Positions 17,815 to 26,438 of a stretch of DNA of 64,000 nt are shown here, one piece after another. The translations under genes were made by a program, and so were the position numbers. Position 1 is the stretch's first letter; each line of letters starts with the position of its first letter. The stretch is from Streptomyces oryzae (GTDB lineage Bacteria; Actinomycetota; Actinomycetes; Streptomycetales; Streptomycetaceae), in NCBI RefSeq assembly GCF_017676365.1, contig NZ_JADKMA010000006.1, positions 1-64,000 on the forward strand, given 5' to 3'. A model generated the notes under the pieces. That model had not been told where the DNA came from, did no database searches, and saw only the letters and a list, made by a program, of their open reading frames with translations.

Positions 17815-19227
17815 TCACTGGTCCTTGTCCGGGGGGATTTCGGTGGGGTGGTCGGCGGCCTTCCATGCGGTCATTCCGCCGAGCACGTTGAGGACGGGCA
17901 GGTCACGGTGTGCCGCCAGCAAGCTGGCGGCGACCGAGGAGCGGTAGCCGGAGCCGCAGACGACGGCCACGGGCTTGGTGTCGGGTACCTCATCGAGCCG
18001 GTCGGGCAGTTCTGCGCCGGTGATGCGGATGGCCCCGGGCGCGTTCCCGCCCGCCCACTCGCCGGGCTGGCGGACATCGAGCAGGTCGACCTCGCCGCGC
18101 TCCAGGCGCACTTTGAGGTCGTTCACGGTGATCTGCGGGGTGGTCTTGACCGGTTTGGCCGCAGTGCGCCAGGCGGTCATGCCGCCGCGCAGCCAGCCGA
18201 CGGGGGGTGGGTAGCCGATGCGCAGAAGCTGCCAGGTGGCTTCCCACAGGTCTTCTGGCCGGTCGAGGACGAGAGCCACGCGGGCCTGGTCGGGCAGCAC
18301 TGTTCCCGCCCAGGTGGCGAACGCCGTGCCGAGACCGACGTTGAGGGCGGAGGGGATGTGACCGCCGCCGAAGGCTTCCGGGGCGCGAGTATCAAGTACC
18401 GCGGCTCCGGAGCCGCGGTGGTGCTCGAACTTGTCAGCGGTCAGGGCGGGTGGCTCTGCCGGCACGCCGAGGGGTTCCACGCCGCGCAGGTTGCGGGTAC
18501 GCATGCGCCGCCAGTACGGGGGCACGGCGGGCAGGTTGTCCATCCGGATGCATTCGCGGACGAAGTCGTCCTTGGAGTCGACCTCGGCGAGGACCGGGTT
18601 GGTGCGGCGTTCGTAGCCGATCGTGGTGGACAGGCGGCTGCCGATGTTGCCTCCGCACAGCGAGCCCGCCACATGGGTGGGATAGACCTGGACGTGGTCG
18701 GGCAGGGGCAGCAGCTTGGTCTGGATGGTCTCGCAGAATGTCTGTGCCGCCTGGCGCGCCTTTTCCCCGCCGCCGAGGAGGTCCGGGCGGGCCAGGTCGC
18801 CCACCAGCAGGGCACCGCCGGACAGGAGCAGCGCGGGTTCGTCGGCGCTCATGGCCCGGTCATAGATGAGCAGGCTGAGATGTTCCGGAGTGTGCCCGGG
18901 GGTGTGCAGTACTTCGATGCCGACGTCCCCGAGTTCGATCACCTGGCTGTCCTGGAGCGGCTGGTGGGGGTACCCGAGGCCGGCGGACGCTGCTCCCCAC
19001 ACCTGGGCGCCGGTGTGGACGGTGATCTCGGTGAGCCCGGAGAGGTAGTCGTTGTGGCCATGGGAATCGGCCGCGTGCGTGATGCGCAGGCCGTTTTCCC
19101 GGGCGGCCTCCAGATAGGGCTCGACATCGCGGCGCGGGTCGAACACCAGCGCCTGGCCGCTCTGCTCGTCTGCGACGAGGTAGGAGGCGTGTCCGAGGGA
19201 GGGAAGGTAGAACTGCTGGAAGAACAT
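17815..19227 (-). CDS. persulfide dioxygenase-type MBL-fold protein fused to two rhodanese domains (470 aa)
   Basis: The first ~245 residues form a metallo-beta-lactamase fold of the ETHE1/persulfide dioxygenase type: DSHGHNDYLSG near 55, HTPGHTPEHLSLL near 110, VGDLARPD near 145 and YPTHVAGSLCG near 190. The residue after the motif aspartate is tyrosine rather than histidine. Two rhodanese domains follow: the first (about 265-355) has LVLDRPEDLW in place of the active-site cysteine loop and is probably inactive; the second (about 370-465) has VVCGSGYRSS with the catalytic cysteine. The enzyme should oxidise low-molecular-weight thiol persulfide to sulfite. It ends a leftward operon with a rhodanese and a TauE/SafE protein. 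Confidence 0.9.
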   Translation of the reverse strand: MFFQQFYLPSLGHASYLVADEQSGQALVFDPRRDVEPYLEAARENGLRITHAADSHGHNDYLSGLTEITVHTGAQVWGAASAGLGYPHQPLQDSQVIELGDVGIEVLHTPGHTPEHLSLLIYDRAMSADEPALLLSGGALLVGDLARPDLLGGGEKARQAAQTFCETIQTKLLPLPDHVQVYPTHVAGSLCGGNIGSRLSTTIGYERRTNPVLAEVDSKDDFVRECIRMDNLPAVPPYWRRMRTRNLRGVEPLGVPAEPPALTADKFEHHRGSGAAVLDTRAPEAFGGGHIPSALNVGLGTAFATWAGTVLPDQARVALVLDRPEDLWEATWQLLRIGYPPPVGWLRGGMTAWRTAAKPVKTTPQITVNDLKVRLERGEVDLLDVRQPGEWAGGNAPGAIRITGAELPDRLDEVPDTKPVAVVCGSGYRSSVAASLLAAHRDLPVLNVLGGMTAWKAADHPTEIPPDKDQ

Positions 19228-19230
19228 CGT

Positions 19231-19548
19231 CTACGCCACCTCCCCCGGCTTCTCGTCCTGCGGCCGGCGCAGGGGCAGGCCCTGCTCGGTCCATGCCGTG
19301 ACGCCGCCGTCGAGGTTTTCCGCTCGGTAGCCACGCTCGGTGAGGTAGTCGGCCATCCGGCTGCTGCGGTGTCCGCTGCGGCAGACCGTGACCACGGGAC
19401 GTTCCCGCTCCAGCTCGTCCAGCCGCCGGCTCAGCTCCCCCATGAGCATCCATCGGGCGCCGGGAATCCGTCCGGCGTACCACTCGGACGGCTCCCGCAC
19501 ATCCACCAGCTGGACCCGGTCTTGCTGCTGCAACTGGTTGGGTTCCAT
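19231..19548 (-). CDS. single-domain rhodanese-like sulfurtransferase (105 aa)
   Basis: A stand-alone rhodanese domain with VQLVDVREPSEWYAGRIPGA near the N-terminus and the active-site loop VTVCRSGHRSS near residue 60, followed by NLDGGVTAWTEQG. The cysteine loop is intact, so it can carry a persulfide sulfur. The start at 19548 follows AAGGAGG; a start 18 bases further out lacks that spacing. It lies only three bases ahead of the persulfide dioxygenase, so it likely hands persulfide sulfur to or from that enzyme. Confidence 0.92.
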   Translation of the reverse strand: MEPNQLQQQDRVQLVDVREPSEWYAGRIPGARWMLMGELSRRLDELERERPVVTVCRSGHRSSRMADYLTERGYRAENLDGGVTAWTEQGLPLRRPQDEKPGEVA

Positions 19549-19581
19549 CAGGTCCTCCTTGATCACTTCGTTTCGCTTCGG

Positions 19582-20364
19582 TCATCCGAGGACGCCAGGG
19601 TTGATGGCGGTCTGCACCGCGACGAATGCCGCCACCACGAGCACCAGCACGGCAAAGCCGCGCCGCAGGACCCGCTGGGGCACCCGACTCGCCAGCCGTC
19701 CGGCTGCCAGCGACGCAGCCAGCGCGGCCCCGGCGAAAATGCCCGTGACGGTCATGTCCAACCTCGTCTCTCCGAGATGGGCGGCCAGCCCGGCAAGGGA
19801 GTTGATCACCAGGATCGCCAGGGAGGTGGCAACCGCGGCCGGCAGCTCCAGTCCGAGCAGCCACATCAGGGCCGGCACGGTGACGAATCCGCCGCCCACG
19901 CCCAGCAGCCCGGTCACAAAGCCCACTCCGGCTCCTGTCAGCAATGCTTTGGCCAGGCATGCCCGCCAGTTGATCCGGCCACCGCGGACCGCGCAGGCGC
20001 CTTCGGGGGCGGACCCGGAGCGCAGCATCCGCACCCCCACGATGACCATGAGGAGCGCGAAGAGCCCGAGAAGCGCTCGCGCGGGCATCATGCGGTTGAC
20101 CGCCGTACCGGCGAAGGCCGCTGCCGCCCCGGTCGCCCCGAAAATACCGGCTACCGGCCAGCGCACCTGGCCTCGCCCCAGGCGCGGCGCCAGTCCCGCG
20201 GCCGAGGAGACGGCCACCACCAGCAACGAGGTGGGCACCGCCTGCGCTACCGGCTGCCCCAGACCGTAGACGAGTGCAGGCAGGGCCAGGACCGCGCCGC
20301 CCCCGCCCGTCAGGCCGAGCGCGACGCCGGTCATCGATCCGAACAGCACTGCCAGCACAAGCAT
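19582..20364 (-). CDS. TauE/SafE-family sulfite exporter-like permease (260 aa)
   Basis: An integral membrane protein with about eight helices arranged as two repeats: LFGSMTGVALGLTGGGGAVLA near the start and GAGVGFVTGLLGVGGGFVTVPAL near the middle, the glycine-rich motifs that define TauE/SafE proteins. Family members export sulfite, sulfonates or related anions. The ATG at 20364 with GAGGTGG upstream gives the expected N-terminus; the 35-residue in-frame extension is polar and unlikely. As first gene of the operon with rhodanese and persulfide dioxygenase, it probably removes sulfite made by persulfide oxidation. Confidence 0.9.
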   Translation of the reverse strand: MLVLAVLFGSMTGVALGLTGGGGAVLALPALVYGLGQPVAQAVPTSLLVVAVSSAAGLAPRLGRGQVRWPVAGIFGATGAAAAFAGTAVNRMMPARALLGLFALLMVIVGVRMLRSGSAPEGACAVRGGRINWRACLAKALLTGAGVGFVTGLLGVGGGFVTVPALMWLLGLELPAAVATSLAILVINSLAGLAAHLGETRLDMTVTGIFAGAALAASLAAGRLASRVPQRVLRRGFAVLVLVVAAFVAVQTAINPGVLG

Positions 20365-21029
20365 CCCATCCACCTCGCCACGAGACGCTCGCACCTGCGC
20401 ACCAGCGGTCTCCCCGTGCTCGTAGAGAACGTCTCTTCGGGCGCGGGTTGCCCTCGATCGGCCAGGCAATCCCCGCCCCGCCGCTCAGGCCGGCCCCCGG
20501 CAGCAACCACTCGAAGGAATCACCCGCACCTCTGTCAGGGCGCGGCCGTATCCTCCGGGGCCAGCCGCCGGAGGAGTCGCAGTCAGGTTCTTCGTCGACA
20601 CCCGGAACCTGACCACCTGGGCAGCCGCAGCCACCTGGCTTGTGGCCCGCGTGCCGTGGCGGTGGACCCGCCGCGCGGCATCGACCGGGCCATGCCACCG
20701 CCGCCCGGCGCGGCGTACGCATCGTCTGCCGAGCGGGAACCCGCCTGCACACCGCCTACGCCACCGGCGGTCGGGAGCCGGCCCGCTTCACCGGTGCCCG
20801 CTCCGGGTGCCGGAGGCGCCTCGGTGGCCTTCGACCGCATTCGGTAGCCGGCGGACCTCCGGCCCAGGAGAGCGCATGGGTGCATGCATACGAGGACACG
20901 ACGCGCCCCGGCGGATACCTGTCGCGGGTCCGGATCACCGGGTGCGCACCTACGGGACATAATGCCTGTTTTCAGCCAATATCGCCGAGTGAGTGTCACG
21001 ACCGGCGCGGTTGGCGGAAGGTGCGTGTG
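20365..21029. promoter_or_regulatory. divergent intergenic region of the sulfur locus
   Basis: About 660 bases separate the leftward TauE-rhodanese-dioxygenase operon from the rightward molybdoenzyme gene. No frame here has a recognisable domain or a good ribosome-binding site. Its length suggests promoters for both units. I see no clear long palindrome. Confidence 0.4.
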
Positions 21030-22826
21030 GTGGACGAAGAAGGGCGGCCGATGTCCGGCGAGGCTCCGGCTCCGCCGGACACGCCCGTATCACCCGAGGC
21101 GGTCCGGAAATACCGGAGCGAGCTGACTGAAGGTGAGAATGCCATTGATCCGGCCACCTGGTCCGGTTCGGTGCCGCAGGTGTACGGCATCGCTCCGCGG
21201 GTGCGCATCGGCCGCAACAGATGGTTCAACCTGCTCTGGCTGCTGCCACTGGGATTCCTGGGTCTGATCATCGCGGTCGCGGTGGCCAAACACCTGCGCG
21301 GCCTCGGGCCGGTACAGCAGTTCATCCAGGCCTATCCGGGTACGATCCCGGTCTCGCGGCGGGCGCGCAGGGGCGGGTTGCCGGCCTGGCTGGGCTGGCA
21401 GCACTTCCTCAACCTGTTCCTACTGATCTTCATCATCCGGTCCGGGATCCAGATCATCGGTGACCACCCGCGTCTGTACTGGACCAGACACAGCACGCCG
21501 GGCCGAGAGTGGTTCCGAGTGCAGAAGCCGGTGCCGTCCGATCCGCTGTGGACCGCGAAGAAGGACTCCGTCGCTCTGCCCGGACAGGTGGGGCTGCCCG
21601 GGCTGCGGCACTCGATCGGGCTGGCCCGGTGGTGGCACCTGGGCACGGTAACGCTGTGGCTGCTCAACGGCGTGGTCTTCTACGTGCTGCTGTTCACCAC
21701 CGGGCAGTGGCGACTGGTGGTCCCCACCAGCTGGGACGTCTTCCCCAACGCGGCGTCAATACTGATCCAATACCTGTCACTGGACTGGCCGACCGAGCCT
21801 GCCTGGGTGAACTACAACAGCCTGCAGCAACTCGCCTACTTCGCCACGGTCTTCCTCGCCGCCCCGCTTGCGCTGGTAACCGGACTGGGCATGTCGCCGG
21901 CTCTCTCGACCCGGTTCAGACGGATCAGCAAACCACTGAGCATCCAGGTGGCACGCTCTTTGCACTTCCTGGTCCTCGTCTGGTTCCTGGTCTTCATCAC
22001 GGTCCACGTCACCCTGGTGTTCACCACGAACCTGCCGCGCAGCCTGAACCAGATGTACGCCGCCCGCGGCGGCGACGGCTGGACAGGTCTGTGGATCTTC
22101 CTTGCCTCGATGGCCGTGGTCATCGCCGGCTGGATCGCCGCCACCCCGTTCACGCTGCGCCACCCCCGGGTGGTGCAGCGCGCCGGGTACGCACTGATCG
22201 GCCCCGTACAGCGCCTGTTCGAGCACTTGGATGCCAGACCGGGTGAGTACACCGAGAAGGACATTTCTCCATATTTCTGGCATAACGGGCAGTACCCTGA
22301 TTCGCCCGAATACCGACAGCTCTACGACGGCAATTTCACCGATTACCGACTGCGCATTCACGGCCTGGTCGACAACCCCGTCGAACTCGACCTGCGCCAA
22401 CTGCGGGCCCTTGCCCACCATGAGCAGATCACCCAGCACTTCTGCATCCAGGGCTGGTCGGGCGTCGCCAAATGGGGCGGCGTTTCTATGCGCACGATTC
22501 TGGACCTGGTCAAACCGAAACCCGAGGCGAAATGGGCCGTCTTCTACTCCCTGGGCGACGGCCCGGACAAAGGGCGCTACTACGACGCCCATCCCATCGA
22601 GCAGATGAGCCACCACCTGACCATGCTCGCCTACGACATGAATGACCACCCGCTGTCGTTCGGCCACGGCGCCCCCCTGCGCCTGCGCAACGAAGCACAG
22701 CTCGGCTTCAAACAGGTCAAGTGGATCCAAGGCATCGAATTCGTCGCCGACTTCGCCCAGATCGGCGGTGGACACGGCGGCTACAACCAGGACCACGAGT
22801 TCTTCGGCTACCGCCAATCCCTCTGA
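21030..22826 (+). CDS. cytochrome b561-like membrane domain fused to a sulfite-oxidase-type molybdopterin domain (~598 aa)
   Basis: The N-terminal ~400 residues hold six predicted membrane helices, among them LLPLGFLGLIIAVAVA, GWQHFLNLFLLIFIIRSG, WWHLGTVTLWLLNGVVFYVL and SLHFLVLVWFLVFITVHVTL, several with histidines placed as in b-type haem proteins. From about residue 430 the protein is a sulfite oxidase-fold Mo domain: YRLRIHGLVDNPVELDL, then the molybdenum-ligand cysteine in QHFCIQGWSGVAKWGG near 471, and LRNEAQLGFKQVKWIQGI at the end. No Tat signal is present. Start: GTG 21030 with GGAAGG eight bases upstream; ATG 21051 is possible. Opposite the persulfide dioxygenase operon it would oxidise sulfite or reduce an S-oxide, exchanging electrons with the membrane; direction is inferred. 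Confidence 0.88.
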   Translation: MDEEGRPMSGEAPAPPDTPVSPEAVRKYRSELTEGENAIDPATWSGSVPQVYGIAPRVRIGRNRWFNLLWLLPLGFLGLIIAVAVAKHLRGLGPVQQFIQAYPGTIPVSRRARRGGLPAWLGWQHFLNLFLLIFIIRSGIQIIGDHPRLYWTRHSTPGREWFRVQKPVPSDPLWTAKKDSVALPGQVGLPGLRHSIGLARWWHLGTVTLWLLNGVVFYVLLFTTGQWRLVVPTSWDVFPNAASILIQYLSLDWPTEPAWVNYNSLQQLAYFATVFLAAPLALVTGLGMSPALSTRFRRISKPLSIQVARSLHFLVLVWFLVFITVHVTLVFTTNLPRSLNQMYAARGGDGWTGLWIFLASMAVVIAGWIAATPFTLRHPRVVQRAGYALIGPVQRLFEHLDARPGEYTEKDISPYFWHNGQYPDSPEYRQLYDGNFTDYRLRIHGLVDNPVELDLRQLRALAHHEQITQHFCIQGWSGVAKWGGVSMRTILDLVKPKPEAKWAVFYSLGDGPDKGRYYDAHPIEQMSHHLTMLAYDMNDHPLSFGHGAPLRLRNEAQLGFKQVKWIQGIEFVADFAQIGGGHGGYNQDHEFFGYRQSL

Positions 22827-23147
22827 ATGACTCCTGGTGCCGATGGTGCGGTTCCGACCCGGTCCTGGCCACCGCTTCGCCCCGCGGACGTGGCGCGGGC
22901 GGCGAGGTACAGCCGCGCACCGACATCGTGGAACCTCTCCTGAGCGGCTTCACCGAGGCACAGCAGAAGTTCACCGGAACTTCTCCCGAGAACCTCACCC
23001 CTGACCCCGCACCGCCGTCCCCCAGGACGCCGCCAGCAGCCGGCTGTGGTTCGGGAGCAGGTCGGCGCTGGGTCAGGAAGACCGAATCGCAAGGTCGATC
23101 CCCGCCCACGCCGACGCCCTGCCACAACGGCGGCTCGGAGGAGGCAC
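22827..23147. other. gap without a recognisable gene
   Basis: Frames on both strands are proline/arginine-rich and lack domains. It follows the molybdoenzyme stop; no clear terminator hairpin was found. Confidence 0.4.
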
Positions 23148-23432
23148 ATGCCAGACGTCGGCCCGGGAGTGCGGCGGCTCCTGCCCGCAGGCATCGAGTC
23201 CCTGTCCCGGTCCGCCTTATCCGCCCTCCTCCCGGTCCTCGACCAGGCTGGCTTGCCGGCGCGGGAGGCAGGGACTCCGCCTCACCATCCGGGCCTGGGC
23301 CCGTTCCGAGGTCAGAGCTGTCCCAGCGGCCGGTCTGCCTCGGCGCCGACCGCTCGAGACCCCCGCAACGCCGACCTTCAGGGGTGCGAGAAAGCCGCAG
23401 AGCCGCCACAAGCCGTCTACGCCGCTGAGTGA
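23148..23432 (+). CDS. possible small protein, 94 aa, unknown
   Basis: The ATG is preceded by GGAGGAGG at good spacing, which is the only strong argument for translation. The first ~40 residues (LLPAGIESLSRSALSALLP, VLDQAGLPAREAG) look like ordinary protein, but the remainder is proline- and arginine-rich and reads like out-of-frame sequence. It may be the 5' end of a gene broken by a frameshift. It matches no family I recognise and has no operon partner. Confidence 0.3.
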   Translation: MPDVGPGVRRLLPAGIESLSRSALSALLPVLDQAGLPAREAGTPPHHPGLGPFRGQSCPSGRSASAPTARDPRNADLQGCEKAAEPPQAVYAAE

Positions 23433-23559
23433 TCGTCGCTCCAGAGTGGCATCGCGGCGCGCCCGCCTCTGTCCGGTTGCGAGCCTCTGCCGACGGGCGT
23501 TAGAAGGCAGAGACCGCGCTGGGGGGCTGCCCGCGTGCGGGCTCGGCCGGTAGCAGTCT

Positions 23560-24025
23560 TCTTCGACCGGTGCCATGCCTGCGGACGCCCCTTCCGCTCG
23601 ATACGGCGCGTTGCGCTCGGTCAGCGCGGACGGGCCGCCTCGGCGTCGGACCTGGCGCCGACCGGTCCGGTGCGGAGGCGGTCGTCGGCGGAGAGGTAGT
23701 CGTCCGGTGCGTCCAGGGTGACGCGGTCGCTGTTTGGCGGAGGCGTGATACGAGCCGTTGAACAGCGCGAGATTGGCGAGTCCGCTCTTCTGCTCGGACT
23801 CGTTCGGGCCGGCGAGGAGAAGCTTGACGGCCGAGTCGAAGTGGCGCACTGGCAGGCCGGGGCGTGAGACCGCCAAGGCCGGTGTCCGAGGCGAAGTAGA
23901 TCCGCAATCCCTTGGTGAGACCTGTGCTGGGCTCGCCGGCGCGACCGGTTCTGCGGGTCTGATCCCGCAGCCCGCAGCGGCGAGACCAAGACCGCGACGG
24001 CACGGAGGCGCAGGGGAGTGTTCAT
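23560..24025 (-). pseudogene. GerMN-like lipoprotein, multiply frameshifted
   Basis: Reading leftward: a signal-peptide start MNTPLRLRAVAVLVS at 24025, then in a second frame a lipobox-like GCGIRPAEPVAP, in a third TGLTKGLRIYFASDTGLGG, back to HFDSAVKLLLAGPNESEQKSG and LANLALFNGSYHA, and finally DRVTLDAPDDYLSADDR. Together these reproduce a streptomycete lipoprotein with a GerMN-type domain. At least four frame changes show it is dead. The genes usually found beside such lipoproteins are not here. Confidence 0.65.
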
Positions 24026-24145
24026 TGCACGTCCTTTGGGCGGTTGCGGGTGCCACCCGTGTGGCCCTCCTGACTGAGTCCGGTCGCCCGTCGAGGCGCA
24101 GGCTGGAGGGAGTCGGTCTCTTTCAGTCCCCGAGGAGAAGGTGGC

Positions 24146-25759
24146 ATGCACGATTTGGCCGGACGAGCGTTCCGCGGGAGGCCTGTACGTCGGCGTTTTC
24201 TCGGCTCGGCGGCGGGCCTGGTCGGTACGGCGGCGCTGGGCCTGGCGACGTCGGGGTGTGACGAGCAGACCGGTGCGGCCACGCGGAGCAGCGCTGCTCG
24301 CTCCGCGGCCCTCGAGCGAAATCGGCCGGGCACCGCGCAGTGGCGTCTCGGGCGTCAGGGCCCGCAGGAGGCGATCGAGGGGTACGCCGACCGGGCGAGC
24401 GTGCTCCCCGGTGAGGAGGTGCGGCTGTTCGTGTCCACTCTGGCCGGAGCGTTCCGGGTGACGGCCTACCGGGTCGGCTGGTACCGCGGCAAGCAGGCGC
24501 GGAGGGTGTGGCGGTCGCGGCCTGTCACGGGGCGGCGCCAGAAGGGCCCGGATTTCGACACGCGTACCCGTACCGTCGCGACCGACTGGGAGCCCAGTGT
24601 GCGGATCTCCACCCAGGGCTGGCCGGAGGGTGCCTACCTGCTGGTCCTGGATGCCGATTCGGGTCACCAGCGGTACGTGCCGCTGGTGGTGCGCTCAGCT
24701 GCCGCCAAGGGCCGGACCGTGCTGGTGCACGCGACCGCCACGTGGCAGGCGTACAACCGGTGGGGAGGTTACAACCTCTACACCGGGAAGGACGGCGGCT
24801 ACCAGGACCGCTCCCTCGCGGTCAGCTTCGACCGGCCCTACGACAAGGACGGCGCCGAGAAGTTCATGTACTACGAGCGCCCTCTTGTCGTGCTGGCCGA
24901 ACGGGTCGGTATCCCGCTCGCGTACACCACCGGGCTGGACATCTCCGCCGACCCCGGCGTACTGCGCGGTGCGACGAGTATCGTCTCGCTCGGCCACGAC
25001 GAGTACTGGACCCCGCAACAGCGCCGCCACATCACCGCGGCGAGGGACCAGGGCACCAACATCGCCTTTCTGGGGGCGAACACCTGCTTCCGGCGGATTC
25101 GCCCGGAGTCCTCGCCGCTGGGGCGGGACCGGACAGTGGTGTGCTACAAGACCGACTGGCACCGCGATCCCGTCTACCCGGACCGCCCCTCGCTGGTCAC
25201 CACCGACTATCGGGTCGCGCCGCGGCCGGACCCGGAGTCGTCACTGACCGGGGTGCTGTACGAGGGATATCCCGCCGATGCGCCCTTCGTCGTCCACCAG
25301 CCGGACCACTGGGTGTTCCGGGGTACGGGCGCACGCAAGGGCGACCGCTTCGACCATCTGGTGGGTGTCGAGTACGACCGTGTCACCCCGGAACAGGACT
25401 CCACACCGCGGCCCATCGAGGTCGTGGCCCACTCGCCGTTGGTGTGCAACGGACGGCACACCCATGCGGACGCGGCCTATTACACGGTGGACAGCGGCGC
25501 CGGTGTCTTCGCGACCGGCACGATGCGCTGGGTGGAGTCTCTGATGGCGGGCACCCCCGATGGCGGGGGCAGCCACGGGATGGACGCACGGACCTGCCGC
25601 TTCGTCACGAAGACCACCGAGAACCTGCTGCGCGGATTCGCCAGAGGACCGGCGGCACGGGAGTGCGGCGCGGCCAGGGACAACGTGCGACAGGTATACG
25701 CGGACCAGCCCGCCACCGGCTCCACAGCGGGGGCCTCCGGCAGCCACGCCGGCGTCTGA
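24146..25759 (+). CDS. Tat-exported lipoprotein with N,N-dimethylformamidase beta-subunit-like domain (537 aa)
   Basis: The N-terminus has a twin-arginine signal with lipobox: RRRFLGSAAGL, a hydrophobic run and LATSGC, so the protein should be exported folded and lipid-anchored. The rest matches the N,N-dimethylformamidase beta-subunit-like family: WYRGKQARRVWRS, an Ig-like strand region, HATATWQAYNRWGGYNLY, SFDRPYDKDG, and the SLGHDEYWTPQQR and FLGANTCFRRIR blocks around residues 285-320. In true dimethylformamidase the beta subunit works with a small alpha subunit; none is adjacent, so the activity here is uncertain. No partner gene is evident; it stands alone among decayed loci. Confidence 0.85.
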   Translation: MHDLAGRAFRGRPVRRRFLGSAAGLVGTAALGLATSGCDEQTGAATRSSAARSAALERNRPGTAQWRLGRQGPQEAIEGYADRASVLPGEEVRLFVSTLAGAFRVTAYRVGWYRGKQARRVWRSRPVTGRRQKGPDFDTRTRTVATDWEPSVRISTQGWPEGAYLLVLDADSGHQRYVPLVVRSAAAKGRTVLVHATATWQAYNRWGGYNLYTGKDGGYQDRSLAVSFDRPYDKDGAEKFMYYERPLVVLAERVGIPLAYTTGLDISADPGVLRGATSIVSLGHDEYWTPQQRRHITAARDQGTNIAFLGANTCFRRIRPESSPLGRDRTVVCYKTDWHRDPVYPDRPSLVTTDYRVAPRPDPESSLTGVLYEGYPADAPFVVHQPDHWVFRGTGARKGDRFDHLVGVEYDRVTPEQDSTPRPIEVVAHSPLVCNGRHTHADAAYYTVDSGAGVFATGTMRWVESLMAGTPDGGGSHGMDARTCRFVTKTTENLLRGFARGPAARECGAARDNVRQVYADQPATGSTAGASGSHAGV

Positions 25760-25777
25760 GACGTAGCCGTTCCGCGG

Positions 25778-25875
25778 CTGGTGGGCGAGTACTGGGCCGT
25801 GGTCTACCCGGTGCTGGTCGGCGATGGCAACGGGTTCTTTTCCCAGCGCGAGCGCCGGGCGGTCGCCGTCTGGAT
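25778..25875 (+). pseudogene. fragment of a RibD-C/dihydrofolate-reductase-like protein
   Basis: Directly after the previous gene one frame reads LVGEYWAVVYPVLVGDGNG followed by FFSQRERRA, the C-terminal strand region of RibD_C/DHFR-like proteins (usual pattern VDEYxxxVYPVLVGGGxPFF). Only about 30 residues survive, with no start, so it is a remnant. Confidence 0.5.
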
Positions 25876-26079
25876 CGCAGCGGGACCGGATACTCACCAA
25901 TTGCACTGTGCTATGCCTCATTGACCAGCGGTTTTGCGCTGAGATGTGGGCGCTGGCCGCCCACACACTGAGGGGGTCGGTTTCTGGCCAGTGGCGAAGC
26001 AGCGATGGACGTAACCGTGACGAGGGGGTGAGGGCGCCGGGAAGTCCCGATGGCGTTCCCTACGGCTTCCCGCGCCGCT

Positions 26080-26301
26080 GGTCGTGTACAGCGCCGTGCT
26101 GACAGGAGTTGCGCTGGGTGGCGCCCTTACTTCGCCTCCCGGCCCCGCTTCCTCATCCCCGCCTTCCCTCTGCTGTTCGACGCGGCACGCTGGGCCTCCC
26201 ACGCCCGCAAGCCTGTCCTGATACCGGCTCTGACCATCTGCACGGCGCTCTCCGCCTGCTACGGCATCTACTTGCTCACCGCGTCCACCCTCCCACCCTG
26301 A
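26080..26301 (+). pseudogene. C-terminal remnant of a membrane glycosyltransferase-like protein
   Basis: Two frames give LVVYSAVLTGVALGGA and then, shifted, RPRFLIPAFPLLFDAARWA and LTICTALSACYGIYLLTAS. This order, ending in a Tyr-Gly-x-Tyr-Leu-Leu helix, is the C-terminus of PIG-V/mannosyltransferase-type actinomycete membrane proteins. The first ~300 residues are missing. Identification rests on pattern memory alone. Confidence 0.5.
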
Positions 26302-26438
26302 CCAGGGGCGATTCAGGCCGTTTCGTAGCCGAGCGGTGAGTCGGGATGGTGCGGACCGGGCCGCGGGCGCCACCGTTTCTGCGGGGTGCGGGACTGCGGT
26401 GCGGAGGCTCGCTGCGTGGCCCCCGCACCACGCGCGGT

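Noticed and set aside
17653-20847. A very long rightward open frame (over 1000 codons) across the sulfur locus
   Set aside because: It is antisense to three well supported genes, its translation has no recognisable domain, and in high-GC DNA the antisense frame of real genes stays open by composition.
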